Shown: positions 1 to 10,465, counted from the first letter of the stretch. The stretch is 64,000 nt of DNA from Thiohalomonas denitrificans (GCF_900102855.1 NZ_FMWD01000002.1:1-64000), one strand, 5' to 3'. The notes: generated by a model not told the origin, from the letters alone. Numbers and translations are program-made.

Positions 1-182
1 TAGAGCGTATGCGGTATTAATCCGGGTTTCCCCGGGCTATCCCCCACTACCAGGCAGATTCCTACGCATTACTCACCCGTCCGCCGCTCGTCAGCACCCC
101 GAAGGGCCTGTTACCGCTCGACTTGCATGTGTTAAGCATGCCGCCAGCGTTCAATCTGAGCCAGGATCAAACTCTTCAGTTT
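1..182 (-). rRNA. rrs: 16S ribosomal RNA, 5' end (partial)
   Basis: Read on the minus strand, this begins with the bacterial 16S 5' signature: the AGAGTTTGATCCTGGCTCAG primer site lies at 157-176, followed by the usual first variable region. The mature 5' end is placed at about 182 by analogy with the E. coli start (AAATTGAAGAG, here AAACTGAAGAG). The gene runs off the left edge, so only about 182 nt are present. It is transcribed leftward from the promoters at 360-484. Confidence 0.97.
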
Positions 183-318
183 CAAAGTTTGCTGTCAGTT
201 AGGCACTGACAAAACCTTGCCGACAGATTGTCCAAACTCAACTAGCTTTGGCCTCTCCATCGATGTCGCTTTCTCGCAACGACCCCCGACGGAGCGCCCA
301 CACAAATTACCTGACCGA

Positions 319-350
319 ATTGTTAAAGAGCTGCTGAGTCTCGCTCAGCA
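319..350 (-). promoter_or_regulatory. rRNA leader: boxA with upstream hairpin
   Basis: On the minus strand the leader contains AGCTCTTTAACAAT (319-332), nearly identical to the E. coli rRNA boxA (TGCTCTTTAACAA), where the Nus antitermination complex assembles. Just upstream (332-350) is a hairpin with a perfect 7-bp stem (TGCTGAG/CTCAGCA) and 5-nt loop, in the place of boxB. Position and order match gammaproteobacterial rrn leaders. Confidence 0.8.
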
Positions 351-359
351 AGGCGGCGT

Positions 360-387
360 ATTCTACCCGCCCCACCGAAAATGTCAA
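360..387 (-). promoter_or_regulatory. rRNA promoter P2
   Basis: On the minus strand: -35 TTGACA (382-387), 16-bp spacer, -10 TAGAAT (360-365), followed by a GC-rich discriminator. It is the promoter nearer the 16S gene and sits just before the boxA leader. Confidence 0.8.
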
Positions 388-456
388 TCACTTCACGACA
401 CTTCCGTCGCCTTCCTGGCTGCCCCGAAGGGCCTTGTTTCCTCAACTGAGCGGCGC

Positions 457-484
457 ATTCTACGCCAAGCCGGGACGCCGTCAA
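457..484 (-). promoter_or_regulatory. rRNA promoter P1
   Basis: On the minus strand: -35 TTGACG (479-484), 16-bp spacer, -10 TAGAAT (457-462), then a GC-rich discriminator. It lies 97 bp upstream of P2 with the same -10 and spacer length, the tandem arrangement of E. coli rrn operons. An open plus-strand frame across 217-522 is incidental. Confidence 0.78.
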
Positions 485-627
485 CTGCTTTTTTCCGACA
501 AACTGGCCGTCTGACCGCTTGACCTGATAAAACGACCACGGAATCAGCCGGTTGTCGTCAAAAAAGGCTGAGAATCAGTTTCTCTGCCGGTAAAGAATAG
601 TACAGTTTTTGACCGAAAGGTTCCGCG

Positions 628-1827
628 TTATGTCACGACAACCCGGGCAAAGCGACGTTTGCCGACCTGGACAACATGGCTGCTCCCCGCAGACAGCGCG
701 AGATTGGTGTCGGTAACCCGTTCACCGTCCAGCTTGACCGCCCCCTGCTTCAGCATCCGCCGCGCCTCGGAAGTGCTGGGGGTCAGACCCGCCTCCTTGA
801 TGACCGACCACAAGGGAAGACTGCCCTCCGAGGCCGTCAGCTCCACTTCGGGGAGGTCCTCCGGCAAGGCACCCTTCTGGAAACGGGCAACGAAGTTTTC
901 CCGGGCCTTCTCGGCAGCAGCCGCGTTATGGAAGCGCGAGACCACCTCCACTGCCAACTCGAATTTCACGTCGCGGGGGTTCAGGCCGTCGGCAATCTGC
1001 CGCTGCCAGGCCTCGATCTCGCTCATCGGGCGGAAGCTCAACAGTTCGAAGTAGCGCCACATGAGGTCGTCCGAGATCGACATCAACTTGCCGAACATCT
1101 CATCGGGCGGTTCGGTGATGCCTATATAGTTGCCCAGGGACTTGGACATCTTCTGTACACCATCGAGTCCCTCGAGGATCGGCATGGTCAGTACGACCTG
1201 CGGCTTCTGCCCATAGCTGTCCTGCAGCTGGCGCCCAACCAGCAGATTGAATTTCTGATCGGTACCGCCGAGTTCGACATCGGCCTTCATGGCCACCGAG
1301 TCATATCCCTGAATCAGCGGATAGAGAAACTCGTGGATTGCGATCGCCTGGCCGCCACGGTAACGCTTGTGGAAATCGTCACGCTCCAGCATCCGCGCCA
1401 CGGTATGACGGGCAGCCAGCTGAATCAGCGCCGCGGAATCCATGTCGTTCATCCAGCTGGAATTGAACATTACCAGCGTCTTTTCCGGGTCCAGTATCTT
1501 GTAGATCTGGTGCTCGTAGGTCTGCGCGTTTTCAATCACATCATCGCGCGAAAGAGGCGGGCGGGTGGCGCTCTTGCCCGTCGGATCGCCGATCATGGCG
1601 GTGAAATCACCGATCAGAAACATGACCTCGTGACCGAGATCCTGAAACTGGCGCAGTTTGTTGATAAGTACGGTGTGCCCCAGATGCAGATCGGGGGCGG
1701 TCGGGTCAAAGCCCGCCTTGATCCGGAGCGGCCGGCCCTCTTTGAGCTTCTCGACCAGTTCCGATTCCACCAGGATCTCATCGGCGCCACGCTTAATCAG
1801 GGCAAGCGCTTCGTCCAGCGTCGTCAT
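628..1827 (-). CDS. tyrS: Tyrosine-tRNA ligase
   Basis: Charges tRNA-Tyr with tyrosine using ATP, in the cytoplasm. The 399-residue protein has the class I signatures: HLGH at 48-51 in the Rossmann fold and KMSKS at 226-230. A C-terminal S4 RNA-binding domain covers about 335-399 ([15 protein letters not shown]). The start chosen is MTTLDEAL; the frame is open a further 15 codons upstream, but that extension is not typical of the family. Length fits the shorter TyrZ-like bacterial clade. It is divergent from the murein endopeptidase gene. The 3' end faces the rRNA promoters about 140 bp away. Confidence 0.96.
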   Translation of the reverse strand: MTTLDEALALIKRGADEILVESELVEKLKEGRPLRIKAGFDPTAPDLHLGHTVLINKLRQFQDLGHEVMFLIGDFTAMIGDPTGKSATRPPLSRDDVIENAQTYEHQIYKILDPEKTLVMFNSSWMNDMDSAALIQLAARHTVARMLERDDFHKRYRGGQAIAIHEFLYPLIQGYDSVAMKADVELGGTDQKFNLLVGRQLQDSYGQKPQVVLTMPILEGLDGVQKMSKSLGNYIGITEPPDEMFGKLMSISDDLMWRYFELLSFRPMSEIEAWQRQIADGLNPRDVKFELAVEVVSRFHNAAAAEKARENFVARFQKGALPEDLPEVELTASEGSLPLWSVIKEAGLTPSTSEARRMLKQGAVKLDGERVTDTNLALSAGSSHVVQVGKRRFARVVVT

Positions 1828-1981
1828 CCGAAAACTCCACACGGCTCTCAGAAAAGCCGCTAAGGTTAGCACAGCCTACATGTGGCATGTGCAGTTGAGG
1901 CCTCAACCTCACAGCGATCTATAAAAATCAACTGACTGCAGTCTCCTTGCAGTGAATACGTCTAACAATTGAAAGACCGCG

Positions 1982-2011
1982 TTGACCCCCCGGGGGTACG
2001 GCGGGTATCTT
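1982..2011 (+). promoter_or_regulatory. Candidate promoter for the M23 endopeptidase gene
   Basis: TTGACC (1982-1987) and TATCTT (2006-2011) are separated by 18 bp, 25 nt before the GTG start at 2037. It is the best sigma-70-like match in the tyrS/endopeptidase divergent gap, but the -10 is weak. Confidence 0.35.
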
Positions 2012-2036
2012 ACAAAAAAACGATCAAGCCCTAGCC

Positions 2037-3428
2037 GTGAATAAACAAACAGACCTTTTATCGCGCGACTTCAAACCGCTGGACTCTCAACAGCGGCCTT
2101 CATGGAAAAAGAAACATTTCCATGCCCTCGCTGTGCTCGTCGCCATGGGTACCGCCGCAGGTCTATTGTGGCCGGGACCGGATGCGGAAGCCAACCGCCA
2201 CGACCCGATGACGGGAGACCGACAGGCCTTCAGTCGTGCACTCACGGAATCACTCGCACTGCCAGAGCGCGCGACTGCAACAGTCGAGGAACCGACCCGG
2301 GAATCTCCACAGCAGGCACAACCCGAGATTACTGCCGAATGGCAGGAAGTGACCGTCAAGTCAGGGGATAGCCTTGCGGCGATCTTCAGCCGTCTCGATC
2401 TGAGCCCCCGCGCACTGCACCGGGTAGTGAACGCCGGAGCTGAAGCCAAGTCGCTGACCAGGATCCATCCCGGCCAGGTACTCCGATTCGACATCCGTGA
2501 CGGAGAGCTCCACGGCCTCGAGCACCGTCTTTCACCGACTCAATCGATGCTGCTCCTCCGTACCGATGACGGTTTCGATGTCAGTCATGAGATGAAAACG
2601 GTGGAAACCCGGCTGACCCACTCGGCCGGAGTGATCGACAGCTCTTTATATGCCGCCGGCAAGAATGCCGGCCTCTCGGACCGGCTCATCATGGAGATGG
2701 TAGGCATCTTCAGCTGGGACGTCGATTTTGCCCTGGACATCCGCGGTGGCGACAGCTTTCTGGTACTTTACGAGGAGCGTTTCCTGGATGGCGAGAAGTT
2801 GGGCGAGGGAAACATCGTCGCCGCAGAGTTCGTCAGCCGGGGCGAGGTATTCCGGGCCGTACGGTTCGCGGACGCGGATGGCCGCAGCAACTACTATGCC
2901 CCCGACGGCCGCTCCATGCGTAAGGCGTTCCTGCGCTCTCCCGTCGATTTTCGCCGAATCAGTTCACGTTTTTCCGGTGAACGCCACCATCCGGTACTGG
3001 GCAAGAAGCGCCCCCACCGCGGAGTCGATTACGCTGCCGGTACAGGGACACCCATCAAGGCCTCCGGCGACGGGAAAATCATCCACCGTGGCTGGAAAGG
3101 CGGCTATGGACGCACCATCATTATCCAGCATGGCGGCAGCATATCGACCCTGTATGGTCATATGTCCCGCTACGGCGGCCTGCGAGTCGGCAGCCGCGTG
3201 AAGCAGGGGCAGACGATTGGCTACGTCGGCGCTTCCGGACTCGCGACCGGCCCCCATCTGCACTATGAATTCCGCCTCAATGGCGTGCACCGCAACCCGC
3301 TTACCGTGAAGCTGCCCAAGGCGGAGCCCATTGCTGATCAGTACCGGGCGGAGTTTCAGGCAAAGGCCAGCACAATCCTGGCGCAACTGGACGTTCTCAA
3401 ACGCACCCAGGTCGCCGCCGCGGAATAA
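2037..3428 (+). CDS. Murein DD-endopeptidase, M23 family (MepM/OapA-like)
   Basis: Predicted zinc peptidase that cuts peptidoglycan cross-links in the periplasm. The 463-residue protein has a cytoplasmic N-terminus, one membrane anchor at about 28-46, a LysM/OapA-like region at about 105-150 (VTVKSGDSLAAIFSRLDL), a middle Csd3/MepM-type domain, and a C-terminal LytM/M23 domain at about 325-425. The zinc motifs HRGVD and HLHYEF are intact, so it should be catalytic, not an EnvC-like activator. Start is GTG at 2037. The stop lies one base before the anmK start, so the two are probably cotranscribed: one enzyme opens the wall, the next recycles a wall sugar. Confidence 0.9.
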   Translation: MNKQTDLLSRDFKPLDSQQRPSWKKKHFHALAVLVAMGTAAGLLWPGPDAEANRHDPMTGDRQAFSRALTESLALPERATATVEEPTRESPQQAQPEITAEWQEVTVKSGDSLAAIFSRLDLSPRALHRVVNAGAEAKSLTRIHPGQVLRFDIRDGELHGLEHRLSPTQSMLLLRTDDGFDVSHEMKTVETRLTHSAGVIDSSLYAAGKNAGLSDRLIMEMVGIFSWDVDFALDIRGGDSFLVLYEERFLDGEKLGEGNIVAAEFVSRGEVFRAVRFADADGRSNYYAPDGRSMRKAFLRSPVDFRRISSRFSGERHHPVLGKKRPHRGVDYAAGTGTPIKASGDGKIIHRGWKGGYGRTIIIQHGGSISTLYGHMSRYGGLRVGSRVKQGQTIGYVGASGLATGPHLHYEFRLNGVHRNPLTVKLPKAEPIADQYRAEFQAKASTILAQLDVLKRTQVAAAE

Positions 3429-3429
3429 C

Positions 3430-4596
<1,167 letters not shown>

Positions 4597-4623
4597 GAGA
4601 AGTGTACCGGATCACTCGTACGC

Positions 4624-4861
4624 GTAAACCTTTGCAGGGCACCGCATACTTTGAAGCGAGCGGAGTAAGTCCTTGATAGCAGGTCGTCAGCAGCAGGAAT
4701 GCTGCCGTCGAGCGTACACGGATGACAGATAATTGCTCCCTGCATGATCTGCACTCCCTACATCCCTGTAGGTCGTATTCACAGCGTACCTGCTATCAAG
4801 GACTTACTCCGCTCGCTGGCACCAAAATGTAAGTATGTGTTTGCCTGTAAACCTTTGCAGG
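4624..4861. repeat. Palindromic intergenic element flanked by 15-bp direct repeats
   Basis: Two perfect 30-bp inverted arms (4655-4684 and 4788-4817, starting AGCGAGCGGAGTAAGTCC) enclose about 100 bp. Outside the arms are identical 15-bp direct repeats, GTAAACCTTTGCAGG, at 4624-4638 and 4847-4861. There is no ORF inside. The geometry resembles a non-autonomous mobile unit or a large extragenic palindrome. Together with the heptamer array it fills the anmK-gltA convergent gap (4558-4913); nothing else is seen there. Confidence 0.8.
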
Positions 4862-4913
4862 TTGATATCCAACCCGTCATTCCGTCGGGTTGAAAAACCA
4901 ACCTGCAACACGG

Positions 4914-6071
4914 CTAACGCTGGTCGATAGGGACGAATTCACGTCCCGTTTCGCCGGTGTAGACCTGGGTAGGCCGGAAGATGCGGTTGTCCGCGAGTTG
5001 TTCACGCCAGTGGGCCAGCCACCCGGCGGCACGGGCAACGGCAAAGATCGGGGTAAACTGATCGGTCCGAATCCCCATCTCCGCGTAGAGAATCCCGGAA
5101 TAAAAATCCACATTGGCGTAGACGCCCTTGGGACCCAGACGCGCTTCTGCGGCATCCTCCAGGGCCAGTGCGGTCTCCAGCAGAGGCGAGACCCGGCCGC
5201 CGCGCGACTCCGCCAGCTTCTCCATCAAGCCTTGCAGAATCGTCGCCCGCGGGTCCTTCACCTTGTACTCACGGTGTCCCATACCCCAGATCTTTTCCTT
5301 ACTGGCGAGCTTGCGATCGAGCCAGCGGGAGACATTTTCGGGGCTGCCGATCTCGTGCAGCATGTGCACCACTTTCTCGTTGGCCCCGCCGTGCAGTGGT
5401 CCGGAGAGCGTGCCGATCGCTGCAGCGATGACGCCGTAGGGACTTGCCAGGGTGGAGCCTGCTACCAGCGCCGCAAAGGTCGAGGCATTGATGGTGTGTT
5501 CGGCGTGGAGAATCAGGCAGGTATCGAGAATCCGCGCCAGTTCGGGATCCGGTTCGGCACCGGTGTACATGTAGAGGAAGTTCTCCGCATAAGAGAGGTC
5601 CGGACGCGGCTCGACCGGATCATAGCCGGAGCGGATGTGTGCCCACATGGTCACGATCACCGGCATCCGCGCGATGATCTTGACGGTCATGTTATGGATA
5701 TAGTCCAAATCCTCACAAAGGTCGGAGCCGACCATGCACTCATTGCTCGGATAGAACATCCCCAGACTCGCCAGTGCCGTCTGGAGCATCTCCATCGGGT
5801 GCCCGTTTTTAGGCAGGTGCTTCATCATCTCGCGGATGTTGTACTTCACCCGGCGATTACGGCGCAGCTGTGAATCGAACTGCTCCAGCTCATCGCTCGA
5901 CGGAAGTTGACCATCGAGGAGCAGCAATGTCGTTTCTTCGAAATTGCTGTGGGCAGCCAATTGTTCAATAGGGTACCCGCGATACGCCAGGATGCCCTTC
6001 TCCCCATCAATGAAGGAGATATTCGAGCGGGTGGCCGGAACACCCTCAAGACCGGGAAGATACTCGCTCAT
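4914..6071 (-). CDS. gltA: Citrate synthase
   Basis: Condenses acetyl-CoA and oxaloacetate to citrate at the entry of the TCA cycle. The 385-residue protein carries the catalytic set His227 (LHGGANE), His266 (MGHREYK) and Asp322 (NVDFYSG). It is shorter than the 427-residue E. coli-type hexameric enzyme and lacks that N-terminal extension, so it should be the dimeric, NADH-insensitive type. ATG at 6071 is preferred over one six codons upstream because GGAG sits just ahead of it. A methylcitrate synthase role cannot be excluded from sequence, but no prp genes are nearby. Confidence 0.93.
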   Translation of the reverse strand: MSEYLPGLEGVPATRSNISFIDGEKGILAYRGYPIEQLAAHSNFEETTLLLLDGQLPSSDELEQFDSQLRRNRRVKYNIREMMKHLPKNGHPMEMLQTALASLGMFYPSNECMVGSDLCEDLDYIHNMTVKIIARMPVIVTMWAHIRSGYDPVEPRPDLSYAENFLYMYTGAEPDPELARILDTCLILHAEHTINASTFAALVAGSTLASPYGVIAAAIGTLSGPLHGGANEKVVHMLHEIGSPENVSRWLDRKLASKEKIWGMGHREYKVKDPRATILQGLMEKLAESRGGRVSPLLETALALEDAAEARLGPKGVYANVDFYSGILYAEMGIRTDQFTPIFAVARAAGWLAHWREQLADNRIFRPTQVYTGETGREFVPIDQR

Positions 6072-6163
6072 TCCATACTCCAGCCCCAAAAAGAGGGCGT
6101 TAGGATACCAGAAACCGCCCCGCCCTCGGGAGAAGGTTTACAAGTTGCTGTTTTCAAAAACGA

Positions 6164-6198
6164 AAAACGGCCTTGGCGTTGCACGCCAAGGCCGTTTT
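6164..6198 (-). terminator. Intrinsic terminator after erpA
   Basis: A perfect 16-bp stem (6164-6179/6183-6198, AAAACGGCCTTGGCGT) with a 3-nt loop is followed on the minus strand by a T-rich tract. It lies 20 bp past the erpA stop and separates erpA from gltA. Confidence 0.85.
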
Positions 6199-6218
6199 GG
6201 CCGAAACTTTACGAATAC

Positions 6219-6560
6219 TCAGGCCGAGAAGGAAGACCCGCAACCACAGGTGGTGCTGGCGTTGGGATTGCGAATCACGAATTGCGCCCCCTCCAGATCC
6301 TCTTTGTAATCGATCTCCGCACCAGACAGATACTGGAAACTCATCGGATCGATCAGCAGAGTAACGCCATTCTTCTCCACCGAGGTATCGCCCTCGTTGA
6401 GGTTCTCGTCGAAGGTGAAGCCATACTGAAAACCGGAGCAGCCACCGCCGGTGACGAATACACGCAGTTTCAGATCGCTGTTTCCTTCCTCTTCGATCAG
6501 CTGTTTTACCTTATCGGCGGCACTGTCGGTAAAGTTCAGCGGGCTTTCAGCTTCACTCAT
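6219..6560 (-). CDS. erpA: Iron-sulfur cluster insertion protein ErpA
   Basis: A-type carrier that delivers Fe-S clusters to apoproteins, including IspH, also encoded in this window. The 113-residue protein has the three conserved cysteines: Cys41 (GGGCSGFQY) and Cys105/Cys107 (TTCGCGSSF). The acidic N-terminus and length match ErpA better than IscA or SufA, and there is no isc/suf operon around it. The gene is last in a leftward series argC - DUF6776-like - bactofilin - erpA and is followed by a strong terminator. Confidence 0.94.
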   Translation of the reverse strand: MSEAESPLNFTDSAADKVKQLIEEEGNSDLKLRVFVTGGGCSGFQYGFTFDENLNEGDTSVEKNGVTLLIDPMSFQYLSGAEIDYKEDLEGAQFVIRNPNASTTCGCGSSFSA

Positions 6561-6641
6561 AACTTATCTCCGAAACACTTGGATTGGGCAGTTGGAATTT
6601 AAATCCGGCAACCCCCATTATCGATTTCCCGATTCAATTAG

Positions 6642-7082
6642 TCAAGAATCGTCATTCTCTTCCAGCAGCATGGGCTCCGCTTTCTCGAGCTGAGGCTGCT
6701 TTGAAGCCAATTCATCGTCCTTGCAATGAACCAGACTGCCATTCACCTCGGCACCACGGGCCATCTCGATCAGCTTGTAATAGACGTTGCCGGTGATTCG
6801 GGCCTGGGCAGCAAGCTCAATGTGCTCTGTGACGTAGACATCGCCGATCACCGCTCCGTTCACCACCACGTTGGGAACGCGGATATCCCCTTCGACCACG
6901 CCTCGCTCCGAAAGACTCATTACCGAACCGCTGTCCGGGTCGGCAGAGATATTGCCGCAGATGGTGCCATCCACGTGCAGGCCACCACGGAACACCACAT
7001 CACCGCGAATTTCGCTGTTCTGGCCGATAAGCGTATCGATCTTCGCCGTTTTGCCGTTGGTCTTCGTACTCTTACCCCACAT
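6642..7082 (-). CDS. Bactofilin (polymer-forming cytoskeletal protein)
   Basis: Bactofilins polymerise without nucleotide into beta-helical filaments that scaffold wall-modifying enzymes. The 146-residue protein has a short basic N-terminus (MWGKSTKTNGK) and a central run of short beta-helix turns at about 15-115, with the GxxxGDVxxxxxxxVDGxxxGxI pattern (RGDVVFRGGLHVDGTICGNI). A charged, disordered tail of about 30 residues follows. Start is ATG at 7082, with a GAGGAG ribosome site 10 nt upstream inside the preceding gene's tail. It is translationally close to the DUF6776-like membrane protein (4-bp gap). Confidence 0.9.
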   Translation of the reverse strand: MWGKSTKTNGKTAKIDTLIGQNSEIRGDVVFRGGLHVDGTICGNISADPDSGSVMSLSERGVVEGDIRVPNVVVNGAVIGDVYVTEHIELAAQARITGNVYYKLIEMARGAEVNGSLVHCKDDELASKQPQLEKAEPMLLEENDDS

Positions 7083-7086
7083 GATC

Positions 7087-7800
7087 TCAAATCTCCTCTG
7101 CCGGCCAGTCGAACGTCCGCTCAAAACGCTTGTACCCCTTGCCGCTGGGGTCGATGACGATCAACACACGTCGGGGCTTGAAGCCTTCGGGCAGTTCAAA
7201 ATTCCCCTCAAAGTCCTGGAAGTATTTGAAGCGGAACGCCAGTGCCTTGCGGTCCTGGCTATCCACCTCGGACAGTTCCAGCTTGGCCGCTTTGCCGTTC
7301 ATCGCGCCTTCCAGTTGCATCCGGATGGCGCCCGCCGCTACATTATCATTCTTGCGAACCTGGGTTAACACCAGTTTGTAGTGCCACCGTTGGGCGGAGG
7401 GCCCGGCCACCAGCTCAAAGTCCTGCAGTTTGAGGCCTTCCCGACCGTCACGTGGAGAGACGATACCGCGGTAGAATGCCAACTCCTGTTTGATCTCCAG
7501 GAGCTCATCCTGAAGTTCGGCCACCGTTCCCTCGAGTTCCCGATAGGCTTCCTTTTCGATGTCCCGGGTCCGCTTGAGAACGGCCATTTGCTCCCGCAAG
7601 CGACGGTTCTCCGCCATGCGAGTGGCGCTGATGTCCTGAAGTTCACGACGCTCCTCAGCGACTGCAGTAGCATCAAAGCCGCCCTTATAGCGACCATACT
7701 CGAACAGTCCCCAACCCGATAATAGCGTTGCTGTAAGTGCTATCACTATGAACAGCCGCACACGCCAGGGACTTCGCGGACGAACGACGACATGGGTCAT
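7087..7800 (-). CDS. Membrane-anchored coiled-coil protein (DUF6776-like)
   Basis: Function unknown. The 237-residue protein has one N-terminal membrane segment at about 15-33 and then a coiled coil at about 45-105, rich in E, R, K and L ([20 protein letters not shown]). A compact C-terminal domain of about 120 residues follows, ending [19 protein letters not shown]. This layout fits the DUF6776 family of gammaproteobacteria. It overlaps argC by ATGA and is directly followed by bactofilin, so it may link the bactofilin filament to the membrane. That link is inference from position only. Confidence 0.8.
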   Translation of the reverse strand: MTHVVVRPRSPWRVRLFIVIALTATLLSGWGLFEYGRYKGGFDATAVAEERRELQDISATRMAENRRLREQMAVLKRTRDIEKEAYRELEGTVAELQDELLEIKQELAFYRGIVSPRDGREGLKLQDFELVAGPSAQRWHYKLVLTQVRKNDNVAAGAIRMQLEGAMNGKAAKLELSEVDSQDRKALAFRFKYFQDFEGNFELPEGFKPRRVLIVIDPSGKGYKRFERTFDWPAEEI

Positions 7801-8828
7801 GGCAATACGGTAATGGCATCGATCCCTGCCGTCTCATTCAATCCGAACATGATATTCATAGTCTGCACCGCCTGACCGGCGGCCCCCTTGACCAGATTAT
7901 CGATCACCGAAAGGATCACCACTGTATCCTCCCCTTGAGGACGATGAACGGCAATACGGCACATATTGCCACCGCGCACGCTGCGGGTTTCGGGATGAGC
8001 GCCGGCAGGCATCACATCCACAAACGGCTCGTCGGCATAACGGGATTCAAACAGAGCCTGCAGATCGGTGTTTCGGTCAGCCACCGTACCGTAGAGCGTC
8101 GCGTGGATGCCGCGGATCATAGGGATCAGATGGGGCACAAAGGTCACGGGTACATCAGCGCCGGCTATCCGGGAGAGATTCTGCCGGATCTCCGGCAGAT
8201 GCCGATGGCCGGGGGCGGCGTAAGCCTTGAAGCTGCTGTCCACCTCGCACATCAGGGTGGCCACCTTGGCCGCACGGCCGGCGCCACTGACTCCCGACTT
8301 GCAGTCGGCGATCATTCCCCTAAGGTCGATGAGGCCCTGCTCCAGCAGCGGCAGATAGCCCAAAGAAACCGCGGTGGGATAGCAACCTGCACAGGCGATT
8401 AGCCTGGCATCGCGGATGCCCGACCGATTTAGTTCCGGGAGCCCGTAGACCGCTTCGGCAACCAGTTCCGGTGTGGTGTGTTCCATGCCGTACCACTTTT
8501 CCCACAGGGGAATATCCTTGATCCGGAAGTCGGCACCCAAGTCGATGACTTTGACGCCGCGCTCCAGTAGCTCGCCAGCACTTTTCATGGCCACCCCGTG
8601 CGGAGTGGCAAAGAACACCACATCGCATTCGGAGAGTGCACCCACGTCCGGTGTCGTGAAGCGCAGGTCTACCCGGCCACGCAGATTCGGAAACATGTCG
8701 GCCACCGCCGTACCATCTTCCGAACGGGAGGTGATTACCTTTAGCTCCACCTCCGGGTGGGAGGCGAGCAACCGCAAGAGTTCTACACCGGTGTAGCCGG
8801 TACCGCCGACGATGCCCGCTGAAACCAT
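7797..8828 (-). CDS. argC: N-acetyl-gamma-glutamyl-phosphate reductase
   Basis: Third step of arginine synthesis: NADPH-dependent reduction of N-acetylglutamyl-phosphate to the semialdehyde. The 343-residue protein shows the dinucleotide fold [17 protein letters not shown] at the N-terminus and the active-site cysteine in ACAGCYPTA at about residue 146-150. Length is normal for the ArgC type 1 family. ATG at 8828 starts the protein directly at the Rossmann motif. The 3' end overlaps the next gene by 4 bp (ATGA). A hairpin with a U-tract lies upstream (8912-8927). Confidence 0.97.
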   Translation of the reverse strand: MVSAGIVGGTGYTGVELLRLLASHPEVELKVITSRSEDGTAVADMFPNLRGRVDLRFTTPDVGALSECDVVFFATPHGVAMKSAGELLERGVKVIDLGADFRIKDIPLWEKWYGMEHTTPELVAEAVYGLPELNRSGIRDARLIACAGCYPTAVSLGYLPLLEQGLIDLRGMIADCKSGVSGAGRAAKVATLMCEVDSSFKAYAAPGHRHLPEIRQNLSRIAGADVPVTFVPHLIPMIRGIHATLYGTVADRNTDLQALFESRYADEPFVDVMPAGAHPETRSVRGGNMCRIAVHRPQGEDTVVILSVIDNLVKGAAGQAVQTMNIMFGLNETAGIDAITVLP

Positions 8829-8901
8829 GGTCGAGTTCTTCTGGATTGAGATCGGATGGGAAATGATAAGAGGTGAGGGCGACGAACGAAAGAGGGAGCT
8901 G

Positions 8902-8927
8902 GAAAAAAAGAAGCGGCCGAGGCCGCT
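8902..8927 (-). terminator. Hairpin plus U-tract upstream of argC
   Basis: On the minus strand AGCGGC-CTCG-GCCGCT is followed by TTCTTTTTTT, a small but well-formed intrinsic terminator. It lies 84 bp before the argC start, inside the argC/clc divergent gap, so it could end antisense transcription or act as an argC leader attenuator. Confidence 0.4.
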
Positions 8928-9073
8928 CTATAAGGTCGGAATACAGTTATTGTTATTGTATCCGCCTGAATGGAGTCCAACTTACAGCGGCGCCCCATCG
9001 CATGTCAACTACTGCCGAGCAGCCCTGTGCTATCATCCGCATCTCCCTTTTTATCTCGCCTCTTTGGCAATCC

Positions 9074-10465
9074 ATGATTCGCATGCGAATATTTTCCAGT
9101 CGAAAGCTCTTCTCCAGCGCCGCCTGGCAGATACGGATGGCGCTATGGGGTGGGGCCGTACTGGTGGGAGTGGTGGCCATCCTGTTTGCCGAGATGGCGG
9201 ACGGAGCGAACCATATATTTGCCGCCATCGTCCACGACTATCCGCTCGCCGCCCTGGTACTTTCTCCCCTGGGCCTGATGGCCATCACCTGGCTGACGCG
9301 ACACTATTTTCAGGGCGCGGAAGGGAGCGGCATCCCGCAGACACTCGCCGCGCTCGACCCGCGCACCAAGGGAGAGATGCAAAATCGTATTCTCTCCGTG
9401 CGCGTCGCCGTCGGCAAGATTCTGATGGCGACGCTGGGACTGCTTTCCGGTGCCTCCATCGGTCGTGAGGGCCCGACGGTGCATATCGGCGCGGCAATCA
9501 TGTTCTCCCTGGGCCGTTGGGTGAAATATCCGCCCCACTACCTGCAGCGCGCCCTGATCCTGAGCGGCGGAGCGGCGGGAATTGCCGCTGCCTTCAATAC
9601 ACCGCTTGCGGGGGTGGTCTTCGCCATTGAGGAGATCAGCCGCTCTTTCGAGGAGAACACCAGCGGTGTCATGCTCACCGGGGTCATTTTCGCCGGTATG
9701 ACCGCTTTGATCCTGGCCGGTAATTACACCTATTTCGGCAGTACCGACGTACTGTTTACCTATGGAGCAGACTGGATTGCCATCCCGGTCTGCGGTGTCG
9801 CCGGTGGGCTGTTGGGAGGGATTTTCAGCCAGATCCTGATTTCCGGTTCGCGGCGACTGGTGCCGTTCTACCGCGCGCACCCGCTGTGGCTGGCAGGCTT
9901 GTGCGGTCTGGCCGTAGCGGTAATCGGCCTACTCTCCGGCAACCTCACCTACGGCACGGGGTATGCCGAAGCGCAGCAGATTATCAGCGAAGGCGAACAG
10001 ATCGCCCCCGCCTATCCCTTTTTGAAAATGCTGGCCACCATCGCATCCTATCTGAGCGGCATCCCGGGAGGCATTTTCGCCCCGTCACTGGCAGCCGGCG
10101 CTGGTCTGGGCGCCGATCTGGCGACTCTGATGCCCGGAATCTCCGCTACTGCCATTATCATCCTGGGTATGGCTGCCTATTTTACCGGGGTGGTACAAAC
10201 GCCGATCACCGCCTTCGTCATCGTCATGGAGATGACTGACAACCAGGAGATGCTGCTCCCGTTGATGGCCACCGCCTTCATCGCGAACGGCGTATCGCGG
10301 CTGGTGTGCCCTACCCCCATTTACCGGGCGCTGGCAACGGCCTTCCTTGAGGTTACCGCTCCGAAGGTGAAAAAGGAGCCGCCGTTACCGGCCGACTTCC
10401 GTCCGGACCTCGAGGAGGAGAGTGGAACGGAACCGGAACAGCGGCGAACCGGTCGACAAGACTAG
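9074..10465 (+). CDS. ClC-family chloride channel/transporter
   Basis: Integral membrane anion channel or Cl-/H+ antiporter. All three ClC selectivity-filter motifs are present in order: GSGIP (GAEGSGIPQTL), GREGP with the gating glutamate (GREGPTVHIGAA), and GGIFAPSLAAGAGLG. About ten or more hydrophobic helices cover the 463 residues, and the last 35 residues form a charged tail. No CBS domains follow. The frame is open 67 codons upstream, but that stretch is cysteine/arginine-rich and overlaps the promoter gap. Starts at 9074 (MIRMRIF) or 9083 fit better; neither has a clear ribosome site, so the start is uncertain. Confidence 0.9.
   Translation: MIRMRIFSSRKLFSSAAWQIRMALWGGAVLVGVVAILFAEMADGANHIFAAIVHDYPLAALVLSPLGLMAITWLTRHYFQGAEGSGIPQTLAALDPRTKGEMQNRILSVRVAVGKILMATLGLLSGASIGREGPTVHIGAAIMFSLGRWVKYPPHYLQRALILSGGAAGIAAAFNTPLAGVVFAIEEISRSFEENTSGVMLTGVIFAGMTALILAGNYTYFGSTDVLFTYGADWIAIPVCGVAGGLLGGIFSQILISGSRRLVPFYRAHPLWLAGLCGLAVAVIGLLSGNLTYGTGYAEAQQIISEGEQIAPAYPFLKMLATIASYLSGIPGGIFAPSLAAGAGLGADLATLMPGISATAIIILGMAAYFTGVVQTPITAFVIVMEMTDNQEMLLPLMATAFIANGVSRLVCPTPIYRALATAFLEVTAPKVKKEPPLPADFRPDLEEESGTEPEQRRTGRQD

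Noticed and set aside
217-522. Open plus-strand frame of 101 codons at the left edge
   Set aside because: It covers the tandem rRNA promoters, boxA and leader on the other strand, lacks a ribosome site and resembles no family.
676-1863. Long plus-strand frame (395 codons) across tyrS
   Set aside because: It is antisense to a fully recognised tyrS and arises from GC-rich codon bias; no family resemblance.
4890-5873. Plus-strand frame (327 codons) across gltA
   Set aside because: Antisense shadow of citrate synthase, whose catalytic residues are all present on the minus strand.
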